Assembly: GCA_017694145.1 (NCBI GenBank)
Contig: JADINF010000058.1
Coordinates: 1-5,267 of the forward strand
Source of the DNA: Candidatus Stercoripulliclostridium pullicola
Lineage (GTDB): Bacteria; Bacillota; Clostridia; Christensenellales; DTU072
Length of the DNA: 5,267 nucleotides
Reading direction: 5' to 3'
This document shows, in pieces, positions 1 to 5,267 of this stretch (positions are counted from its first letter, which is position 1; each line of letters opens with the position of its first letter). The notes beneath the pieces are model-generated. The model saw only the letters and a program-made list of their open reading frames with translations. It had not been told where the DNA came from and ran no database searches. The translations under genes were made by a program, and so were the position numbers.

Positions 1-683
1 GTGGAATATTCCGTTCCTTTCAGAGAACGCACGCCTTCAACGCGGATAAAAGACGTTCCCGCCCCGCTCACGCGGGCGCCCATTCTGTTGAGAAAGTTCT
101 GAAGATCGACCACCTCCGGCTCTCTCGCGGCGTTGGCTATAGTCGTAACCCCGTCAGCGGTAGCCGCGAGCAACATCACGTTTTCGGTGGCGCCTACGCT
201 CGGATAATCGAGAGTAACCGCCGCGGGACGCATATCCGTCGCGTCACATAGTATGTAACCGTAACGGTCGGCTATGCGCACGTTCATTTCTTTAAGAGCT
301 TTAAGATGAATGTCTATGGGGCGTAAACCTATGTCGCAACCGCCGGGATAAGCCACTTTGGCTTTTTTCGCTCTTCCGAGGAGCGCGCCCAAGGTAAAAA
401 TAGAGCTTCTGAGTTCCCCCGCGAGCCTCGAAGGTATCTCGTGGGAACGCATATATCCCGTGTCTATAGTGACGGAATCGCCTCTGCGCTCCGTTTCCGC
501 CCCGAGAGAATTGAGGATACGCGCCATGTTGGACACGTCTATGAGATCGGGACAATTATGTATGACTACTCTTTCGTCGGTGAGGAGCGCCGCCGCGAAC
601 AGCGGCAACACGGCGTTTTTCGCGCCCTGAACGCACACCGTCCCGCGGAGCTTCCGCCCGCCGTTGATTATGTACTTGCTCAT
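1..683 (-). CDS. murA: MurA, UDP-N-acetylglucosamine 1-carboxyvinyltransferase (3' end cut off by window)
   Basis: MurA transfers enolpyruvate from PEP to UDP-GlcNAc, the first committed cytoplasmic step of peptidoglycan synthesis. The visible 227 residues are the N-terminal part of a protein usually near 420 residues, so about 190 residues, including the later catalytic Asp region, lie outside the window. Clear family motifs in order are GAKNAVLP at 20-27 (K22 and N23 match the substrate-binding Lys/Asn), LRSS at 91-94 (R92), PGGCDIGLRPIDIHL at 113-127 with the PEP-loop cysteine at C116 (bases 336-338), and SVGATEN at 162-168 followed by NAAREPEVVDL at 184-194. Keeping Cys rather than Asp in that loop predicts fosfomycin sensitivity (family knowledge). 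The start is ATG at 681-683, chosen because MSKYIINGG matches normal MurA N-termini. The frame stays open upstream to the ftsW stop and holds a GTG at 708-710, but neither start has a good Shine-Dalgarno. It is the fifth gene of the unit, 36 bp after ftsW. The MurAA/MurAB paralogue type cannot be decided from this half. Confidence 0.96.
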   Translation of the reverse strand, partial: MSKYIINGGRKLRGTVCVQGAKNAVLPLFAAALLTDERVVIHNCPDLIDVSNMARILNSLGAETERRGDSVTIDTGYMRSHEIPSRLAGELRSSIFTLGALLGRAKKAKVAYPGGCDIGLRPIDIHLKALKEMNVRIADRYGYILCDATDMRPAAVTLDYPSVGATENVMLLAATADGVTTIANAAREPEVVDLQNFLNRMGARVSGAGTSFIRVEGVRSLKGTEYS

Positions 684-719
684 ATATACCCGAGGCTTTA
701 CGCCTACCACATAGTATGT
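684..719 (-). other. ftsW-murA intergenic gap, no convincing terminator or promoter
   Basis: This is the largest non-coding gap in the window. On the transcribed strand it contains a weak 4-bp inverted repeat (AGGC, 5-base loop, GCCT; about 693-705) and a short palindrome ACATA-C-TATGT at 709-719. Neither is followed by a T-run, so nothing supports a terminator, and no -35/-10 pair stands out. No AGGAGG-like ribosome site precedes the murA ATG; the nearest G-rich bases are CGGG. The gap is 12 codons long and keeps ftsW and murA in the same reading frame, separated by the ftsW TAG. Most likely it is a simple intra-operon spacer. Confidence 0.55.
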
Positions 720-1856
720 CTAAGCGTGCGTTTTGTTTACAGAGTGCGTTTTGTTTAATGCTACGGATCCGCTTACGGCGTGTATCCTATTCGCTTCGTC
801 GATATTCATAAGAAGTCCCGAAGCGAACATAAACACCATGAGCGAGCTTCCGCCGGCGGAAACGAAAGGCAGCGGTACGCCCGTAGGCGGCACGGCGCCG
901 CTCACCACCGCGATGTTCAGAAGGCTCTGTACGGCTATCACGGCGGTTACTCCCGCCGCCAGCATACGGGTATAGTTGTCTTTGGCATTGACGGCGATGC
1001 GTATACCGGAGAAAACAAGCAATGCGAATACCGCCGTCACCGCTATAGAGCCGACAAGACCGAGCTCTTCGCCTATCACCGAAAAAATAAAATCGGATTC
1101 GGCGAAAGGGAGATAGAGATATTTCTGTCTGCTCGCGAAAAGTCCCACCCCGAAAATACCGCCCGATCCGAGCGCGTAATAGGATTGAATAAGCTGATAG
1201 CCTTCGCCTTTCGGGGTAGCCCACGGGTCGAGGAACGCCGCAAGGCGTTTAAGGCGGTACGGTTCCGCTATTATGAGCGCGGGTATCGCCGCGAGCGCGG
1301 CGCCCGAAAAAAGCGCTATATGCTTCCCGCGCATACCGCCCACGAAAAGCATGGCGAATAGCACGGCGGCTATACAGAGGGTGATGGACATATTGGGTTC
1401 GAGCATCACGAGAGCGCACATAGCTATCCCGGAAAGCACGGGTATAATAAGTCTTTTAAGGGTGACGGGCGGATATTTATCGAGATAGGCGGCAAGGAAT
1501 ATCACCAATCCGAATTTGGCTATTTCGGAAGGCTGGAAGGTGATGAAGCCGAGATTTATCCATCTCGTGGCGCCGTAGCTGGTCTGTCCGAGTCCGGGTA
1601 TGAAAACCGCGGCAAGCAGCAGCATCGAACCTATGTATACGGCGAGCGAGCATTTTTTCAGAAAGCCGAGGCTGATCTTATAGCCCGCCGTCATCGTGAA
1701 TATTCCCACGACGAAACCGAGTATCTGCTTCTTTACGTAGAAGAAGGCGTCTCCGTAGTCGAGTTCCGCCGAATAGGAACTCGCGGAATATATCATGACG
1801 ATACCGAAAAGCGAAAGCAGTACCGTCGAGACGAGTACGTTATGCTTTAAGCGCAT
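720..1856 (-). CDS. ftsW: FtsW/SpoVE-type SEDS peptidoglycan glycosyltransferase
   Basis: This is an integral membrane SEDS-family protein that polymerises lipid II into glycan strands, normally with a partner class B penicillin-binding protein, at the division septum (FtsW) or the spore cortex (SpoVE). Its 378 residues are normal for the family, with about ten hydrophobic segments (near 7-28, 45-62, 70-88, 112-125, 135-152, 156-173, 178-197, 265-287, 299-322 and 335-352). Family motifs are IYSAS at 22-26, RWINLGFITFQPSEIAKF at 98-115, PFAESDFIFSVIGEELG at 250-266 with the essential acidic residue at D255 (bases 1092-1094), and PPTGVPLPFVSAGGSS at 323-338. The start is ATG at 1854-1856, inside the end of murD (17-bp overlap). 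Only a weak AAGAG lies upstream, so translation is probably coupled to murD. The last 11 residues carry a small duplication (NKTHSVNKTHA). The position after murD favours FtsW or SpoVE over RodA; which of the two cannot be told from sequence, because no sporulation gene is visible. Confidence 0.95.
   Translation of the reverse strand: MRLKHNVLVSTVLLSLFGIVMIYSASSYSAELDYGDAFFYVKKQILGFVVGIFTMTAGYKISLGFLKKCSLAVYIGSMLLLAAVFIPGLGQTSYGATRWINLGFITFQPSEIAKFGLVIFLAAYLDKYPPVTLKRLIIPVLSGIAMCALVMLEPNMSITLCIAAVLFAMLFVGGMRGKHIALFSGAALAAIPALIIAEPYRLKRLAAFLDPWATPKGEGYQLIQSYYALGSGGIFGVGLFASRQKYLYLPFAESDFIFSVIGEELGLVGSIAVTAVFALLVFSGIRIAVNAKDNYTRMLAAGVTAVIAVQSLLNIAVVSGAVPPTGVPLPFVSAGGSSLMVFMFASGLLMNIDEANRIHAVSGSVALNKTHSVNKTHA
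726..757 (-). repeat. Imperfect 18-bp tandem duplication at the 3' end of ftsW
   Basis: The 14-mer GTGCGTTTTGTTTA (plus-strand reading) occurs at 726-739 and again at 744-757, a period of 18 bp, which is a multiple of three. On the coding strand it gives the repeated tetrapeptide NKTH (NKTH-SV-NKTH-A-stop), so the reading frame survives. It lies after the last membrane helix in the predicted cytoplasmic tail, where length changes should be tolerated. Replication slippage is the likely origin (inference). Confidence 0.8.
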
Positions 1857-3126
1857 ATACGCGGCTCTTGAAATATTCTCCGCGCTCGGCGTAACCCTTG
1901 TATCTGTCGAAGCTCGCCGAGGCGGGCGAGAACAGCACCGTATCGACGCCTTCGGCGTGCGTCAACACTTCTATGGCTTCGTCGAGCGTATCGGTAATTT
2001 CGATGTCGGTAAAGCCCACCTTCATCGCGGAGCTGTAGATCTTTTCGGCGTTTCCTCCCGTAACGGCGACGAATTTTACCTTATCGTAGATCGCGACGAA
2101 AAAGTCGCAGTAATCCTCTTTCTTATCCGAGCCGCCCATAATGAGCCCTATCCCGCCGCCTACCGAATCCACGGCGCTGAGACATGCTCCCACGTTGGTG
2201 CCCTTGCTGTCGTTATAGAAGCACACGCCGTCCACCGTGCCCACGTATTCTATGCGGTGCGGCAGAGGACGGTACTCTCTCACGAATGCCGTAAGCTCCG
2301 CTTCTCTCGCGCCCATACGGTACGCCACGTTCATCACCGCAAGCATGTTGAAACGGTTATGTTCCCCTTTCGCGCGGCTCTCTCGCACGGAGATGAGCGG
2401 CTGACCTTTCATATAGAAATAGTTGTTTTTGAGATAAAAATCGCCTTTTTGTTCCTTTGCGCTCACCTGGATCACCGCGGACGGCAGACCTTCCGCCAAG
2501 TCGCGCGTAACCTTAGTGTCCCAGTTCACCACGGCAAAATCGGTGGCGCTCTGCCCCATAAACACGCGCTTTTTCGCATTGACGTAATCCTCGTAACGGG
2601 CGTATCTGTCCATATGGTCGGGAGAAATGTTCAGCAAAACCGCGAACTTCGGGCGCAACGTATAGCAGAATTCGAGCTGGAAACTGGAAGCTTCTATTAT
2701 AGCGTAGTCGGGTTGATCGCCGTCGAGCACTACCTGACTGACGGGATAACCGACGTTACCCATCGTGCGCGCCTTTTTACCCATTATTTTGAGTACCTTG
2801 TCGAGCATGTCCACCGTGGTGGTCTTGCCGTTGGTGCCTGTTACGACTATTTTGGTACCCGTTAAAAATTTGGAGCCGAATTCCATTTCGCTTTCGACGC
2901 GGATACCGCGCGCCAGCGCTTCCTTGACAACGGGATGCGTTCCGGGTATCGACGGGCTTATCACGACGAGATCGAGTCCCGCGAATATCTCTTCGCCTCT
3001 GTCCCGCCAGTTGTTCTCTGTCTCCTGTCTGTCGTCGTAAAGTCTTACCTCGTATCCTTCGCGCTTGAGCAAAGCCGCCGCGGAGATACCGCTTGCCTGT
3101 ATACCCATTACCAATGCCGTTTTCAT
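1840..3126 (-). CDS. murD: MurD, UDP-N-acetylmuramoyl-L-alanine--D-glutamate ligase
   Basis: MurD is a cytoplasmic ATP-dependent ligase that adds D-glutamate to UDP-MurNAc-L-Ala. Its 428 residues are slightly shorter than the usual 438-450, but all three domains are there. The N-terminal UDP-binding Rossmann-like domain begins with VMGIQASGISAA at 6-17. The central ATPase domain has the P-loop GTNGKTTT at 97-104, EASSFQLE at 145-152, NISPDHMDRY at 166-175, the probable carbamylated lysine K185 in YVNAKKRVF, and the H-N-x-x-N segment at 256-260. The C-terminal domain has HRIEYVG at 290-296, FYNDSKGTN at 303-311, GGSDK at 331-335 and SPASASFDRYKGYAERG at 400-416, the D-Glu binding region typical of MurD and absent from MurC, MurE and MurF. 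The ATG at 3124-3126 is preceded by AGGGG at a 9-nt spacing. It lies 12 bp after mraY and overlaps the start of ftsW by 17 bp, as in typical dcw clusters. No key residue appears to be missing. Confidence 0.97.
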   Translation of the reverse strand: MKTALVMGIQASGISAAALLKREGYEVRLYDDRQETENNWRDRGEEIFAGLDLVVISPSIPGTHPVVKEALARGIRVESEMEFGSKFLTGTKIVVTGTNGKTTTVDMLDKVLKIMGKKARTMGNVGYPVSQVVLDGDQPDYAIIEASSFQLEFCYTLRPKFAVLLNISPDHMDRYARYEDYVNAKKRVFMGQSATDFAVVNWDTKVTRDLAEGLPSAVIQVSAKEQKGDFYLKNNYFYMKGQPLISVRESRAKGEHNRFNMLAVMNVAYRMGAREAELTAFVREYRPLPHRIEYVGTVDGVCFYNDSKGTNVGACLSAVDSVGGGIGLIMGGSDKKEDYCDFFVAIYDKVKFVAVTGGNAEKIYSSAMKVGFTDIEITDTLDEAIEVLTHAEGVDTVLFSPASASFDRYKGYAERGEYFKSRVYALKA

Positions 3127-3135
3127 AGCCGAATA

Positions 3136-3140
3136 CCCCT
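3136..3140 (-). promoter_or_regulatory. Ribosome binding site of murD (AGGGG)
   Basis: AGGGG on the coding strand ends 9 nt before the murD ATG and overlaps the mraY TAG stop at 3139-3141. It is a one-base variant of the AGGAG core. Its overlap with the stop codon means that ribosomes terminating on mraY reach the murD start at once, consistent with coupled translation. Confidence 0.6.
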
Positions 3141-4143
3141 AAAAAATTATTATGAGCGCCGTGAGCCCCGCTATCGCGGTCACTATGCAGTAACACGACA
3201 CGATCTTGCTCTCGTTGATCCCTTTAAGCTCCAGATGATGGTGGAGAGGCGACATCAGGAACACCCTCTTGCCGCGCGTCTTGAAGGAGATCACCTGCAC
3301 AATTACTGATATGCAGGAGATGACGTACATTATACCTATGAGAATGCTGACTAGCGGATTTTTGGTGAACAGCGCAACCGCCGCGGCGAGCCCGCCCAAC
3401 GCAAGAGAGCCCGTATCCCCCATGAAAATGCTCGCTTTATTGGAATTGAACCACAGGAACGCCGCCAGACCGCCTATGACCGCGGCGACGGCGAGCGCGA
3501 GAGAACGAAGTTCGCCCGCGTAAACGGTACTGCCCAAAGCCAAAGCGTCGGCGTAGCCGATCAGGATTATGATGAGATAGAATACAAAATATATGCTTCC
3601 CGTGCCGGCGGCGAGTCCGTCGAGCCCGTCGGTGATATTGACGGCGTTGGACATTGCCACGAATACGAGCATCGCGCAAGGTATATACCAACCGCCGAGA
3701 TCCCATTCGCCGGCGCCGAAATTCAACGCTATCGCGCTTCCGACGAACTCGCTTTTGTAGGCGAAATACGCCGCGAACGCGGCGACGGCGAGTTGCGAGA
3801 TTATTTTCTGCAAAGCCGTAAGACCTTTGTTGCGTTTCAGTTTCACTTTGATGAAATCGTCCGTGAAGCCTATTACCCCGTATCCGAGGAAGATGAGCAT
3901 CGACATCAGCCCTATCCGGTAACGGAAAACTCCCGCTATCGCCGCGACTATGCAGGAAGCGGTTATGAATATGAGCCCGCCGAAAGTGGGCGTGCCCTGC
4001 TTGGAATTATGTTGTTCGACGTAGCTCAGAATGCTTTGACCCGCTTTGAGTCGCGAAGCGAGCGCGATCACTGCGGGAGCGGCGAGCATGCCCAGCAGAA
4101 ACGCACCGATTATTACGGCGGGAATGATGATTTTATCGCTCAC
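3139..4143 (-). CDS. mraY: MraY, phospho-N-acetylmuramoyl-pentapeptide transferase
   Basis: MraY is a polytopic membrane enzyme that transfers phospho-MurNAc-pentapeptide from UDP to undecaprenyl phosphate, giving lipid I at the inner face of the membrane. Its 334 residues lie within the usual 320-360, with about ten hydrophobic segments. Hallmarks of the family are QGTPTFGG at 49-56, GFTDDFIKV at 92-100 with the Mg-binding/catalytic pair D95-D96 (bases 3856-3861), NAVNITDGLDGLA at 166-178, NSNKASIFMGDTGSLALGG at 233-251 with D243, and the HHH motif at 301-303 (bases 3235-3243). These separate it from the related WecA/TagO transferases. The start is GTG at 4141-4143, supported by AGGAG 9 nt upstream; the GTG overlaps the murE TGA in a GTGA tetranucleotide. 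The segment after HHH reads LELKGINESKIVSCYC, lacking the GW and aromatic-rich (FW) residues common there; all catalytic motifs are intact, so it is expected to be active. Confidence 0.97.
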   Translation of the reverse strand: MSDKIIIPAVIIGAFLLGMLAAPAVIALASRLKAGQSILSYVEQHNSKQGTPTFGGLIFITASCIVAAIAGVFRYRIGLMSMLIFLGYGVIGFTDDFIKVKLKRNKGLTALQKIISQLAVAAFAAYFAYKSEFVGSAIALNFGAGEWDLGGWYIPCAMLVFVAMSNAVNITDGLDGLAAGTGSIYFVFYLIIILIGYADALALGSTVYAGELRSLALAVAAVIGGLAAFLWFNSNKASIFMGDTGSLALGGLAAAVALFTKNPLVSILIGIMYVISCISVIVQVISFKTRGKRVFLMSPLHHHLELKGINESKIVSCYCIVTAIAGLTALIIIF

Positions 4144-5267
4144 AAGTTATATCTCCTGAATATTTCGAGCACTTCGGCGCGATCGGAATACGGGCGTTTG
4201 ACGCCGCCTTCGTCCATATAAGGTTCGGCGCCTTTGCCGGCGATGACCACGACGTCCTCGGGACGCGCCACGACGACGGCGTAAGTTATCGCGCTGGAGC
4301 GCTCTACGATAGTGATGTAAGAGGAACTTATTTCCTTGTATCCGTTCTCTATCTGACGGATTATGTCCTTAGGGTCTTCGGTACGCGAATTGTCGGAAGT
4401 CAGTACCCCGAAGTCGGCATATTCGGCGGCGATCCTGCCCATGACCGAACGCTTCTTCGGATCTCTGTCGCCGCCGCATCCGAATACGACGATGAGCCTT
4501 CCGCGCGTTATCGCGCGCGCCGCGGTAAGTAAATTTTTGAGTCCGTCGGGAGTATGTGCAAAATCTATTATTACCCTTTTGGTGCTTTCGATAATATTAA
4601 ATCTTCCCGCGACTTCCGGCATTCTGAAAAACGCCCGCACTATCGTATCCGTATTCACCGAAAGAAGCCTCGTCACCGTTATCGCGGCAAGCGCGTTATA
4701 CAGATTGAATTCCCCGCTGAAGGGAGTCACCAGCTCGAAAATGTCGTCGAAACTGTTGACGACGCACCGCGTGCCCGAAGTACAATCGGCGTCGATGGCG
4801 AAAGTATCGGCGGGATTCTCGACGCCGTAAGTAGCCGTCGGAAGCGGCGTTTCCGCGATAATGCGTCTTCCCCACTCGTCGTCCGAATTGACGACCGCGA
4901 AATCGGCGTTTTCTTTCGTGAAATAGCCCGCCTTGCATTTCCCGTAGGTCTCCATATCCCCGAAAAAGTCGAGGTGATCCTGCGTGAGATTGGTGAAAAC
5001 GGCGACTTTAGCCCTGATTCCCGTCAGTTTTCGTAACGCGATCGCGTGCGCGCTCGCTTCCATTACGACGTATTCCACGCCCGCAAGATGCGCTATCTGG
5101 AAAAGTCTGTGCAGTTCTATCGGGTCGGGAGTGGTAAGCTCGGAAGGTATCTCCCTTCCGTTTATGGTCACGCCGAGAGTGCCGAAAACGGCTACGTTCC
5201 TGTTCGCCGCCCGCAGTATCTCGGAGATCATCCTGCACGTAGTGGTCTTGCCGTTGGTGCCGGTCAC
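4140..5267 (-). CDS. murE: MurE, UDP-MurNAc-tripeptide synthetase, probably meso-DAP-adding (5' end cut off by window)
   Basis: MurE is a cytoplasmic ATP-dependent ligase adding the third amino acid to UDP-MurNAc-L-Ala-D-Glu. The window begins inside the P-loop region: the first visible codon is GTG, but it is an internal Val of VTGTNGKTTT, not a start. About 110 N-terminal residues (the UDP-binding domain) are therefore outside. Over the 375 visible residues the motifs are GTNGKTTT at 3-10, TTPDP at 45-49, EASAHA at 70-75, TNLTQDHLDFFGDMETY at 92-108, the probable carbamylated lysine K112 (bases 4932-4934), GRFN followed by DFAHTPDGL, GCGGDRDPKKR, DNSR at 292-295 and GKGAE at 344-348. DNSR replaces the usual DNPR of the amino-acid pocket; its retained Arg, which contacts the free carboxylate of meso-DAP in known MurE structures, favours DAP over Lys. 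GKGAE keeps the Gly and Glu of GKGHE but loses the His. It overlaps mraY by 4 bp. There is no murF between the two. Confidence 0.96.
   Translation of the reverse strand: MTGTNGKTTTCRMISEILRAANRNVAVFGTLGVTINGREIPSELTTPDPIELHRLFQIAHLAGVEYVVMEASAHAIALRKLTGIRAKVAVFTNLTQDHLDFFGDMETYGKCKAGYFTKENADFAVVNSDDEWGRRIIAETPLPTATYGVENPADTFAIDADCTSGTRCVVNSFDDIFELVTPFSGEFNLYNALAAITVTRLLSVNTDTIVRAFFRMPEVAGRFNIIESTKRVIIDFAHTPDGLKNLLTAARAITRGRLIVVFGCGGDRDPKKRSVMGRIAAEYADFGVLTSDNSRTEDPKDIIRQIENGYKEISSSYITIVERSSAITYAVVVARPEDVVVIAGKGAEPYMDEGGVKRPYSDRAEVLEIFRRYNL
4153..4157 (-). promoter_or_regulatory. Ribosome binding site of mraY (AGGAG), supports GTG start
   Basis: AGGAG on the coding strand lies inside the 3' end of murE, 9 nt before the GTG start of mraY. 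It is the best Shine-Dalgarno match seen at any junction in the window and decides in favour of the GTG at 4141-4143, since no ATG lies nearby in frame at the N-terminus. Confidence 0.75.

Noticed and set aside
693..705. Possible hairpin in the ftsW-murA gap
   Set aside because: The stem is only 4 bp with no following T-run, so it does not qualify as an intrinsic terminator.
245..719. A 12-bp sequence CACATAGTATGT present at 245-256 and 708-719, with a palindromic core
   Set aside because: One copy is inside murA coding sequence, and about one 12-base match is expected by chance in a window of this size. Not convincing as an operator.
780..1361. A 193-codon plus-strand open frame opposite ftsW
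   Set aside because: It lies within the strongly supported SEDS gene; its translation is low-complexity, Arg/Tyr/His-rich and resembles no family.
1795..2865. A 356-codon open frame on the plus strand opposite murD
   Set aside because: It is antisense to a fully supported murD, its product is rich in His and Arg with no recognisable domain, and it has no ribosome site. It is a shadow produced by the codon bias of murD.
5265..5267. GTG at the window edge as the start of murE
   Set aside because: It encodes the Val before the GTNGKTTT P-loop, which lies about 110 residues into MurE proteins; the true start is outside the window.
1..5267. A novel defence, mobile or secondary-metabolite system
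   Set aside because: The five genes are standard cell-wall genes filling nearly all bases; no foreign composition, transposase, integrase, repeat array or unknown gene is present.

Overview
The window is a compact stretch of a bacterial peptidoglycan/division (dcw-type) gene cluster. All five genes lie on the minus strand, so transcription runs from high to low coordinates: murE (partial, its 5' end beyond base 5267) > mraY > murD > ftsW/spoVE-type SEDS gene > murA (partial, its 3' end beyond base 1). Coding sequence fills almost everything. The junctions are a 4-bp overlap (murE/mraY), a 12-bp gap (mraY/murD), a 17-bp overlap (murD/ftsW) and a 36-bp gap (ftsW/murA). I see no RNA gene, mobile element, CRISPR array, convincing promoter or terminator.

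Together the products cover most of the route from UDP-GlcNAc to lipid I, plus glycan polymerisation. MurA starts UDP-MurNAc synthesis, MurD adds D-Glu, MurE adds the third residue (probably meso-diaminopimelate), and MraY transfers phospho-MurNAc-pentapeptide to undecaprenyl phosphate at the membrane. The SEDS protein polymerises the lipid II that MurG, not present here, makes from lipid I. The tight spacing points to one co-transcribed, partly translationally coupled unit.

The order murE-mraY-murD-ftsW with no murF between murE and mraY resembles the Bacillus subtilis arrangement rather than the E. coli one. A murA directly after the SEDS gene, together with the protein sequence style, suggests a Firmicutes/Clostridia-like bacterium. 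The composition is moderately GC-rich (frequent GCG Ala and CGC Arg) yet ATA is a common Ile codon, which would fit an uncultured clostridial lineage. This taxonomic call is inference from five housekeeping proteins, not proof.

I found no previously undescribed system. The points worth a second look are modest: the gene content of the cluster (no murF, murG or murC at the usual places), MurE substrate-pocket variants (DNSR for DNPR, GKGAE for GKGHE), a divergent MraY C-terminus, a small in-frame tandem duplication at the end of the SEDS gene, and an unclear translation start for murA.
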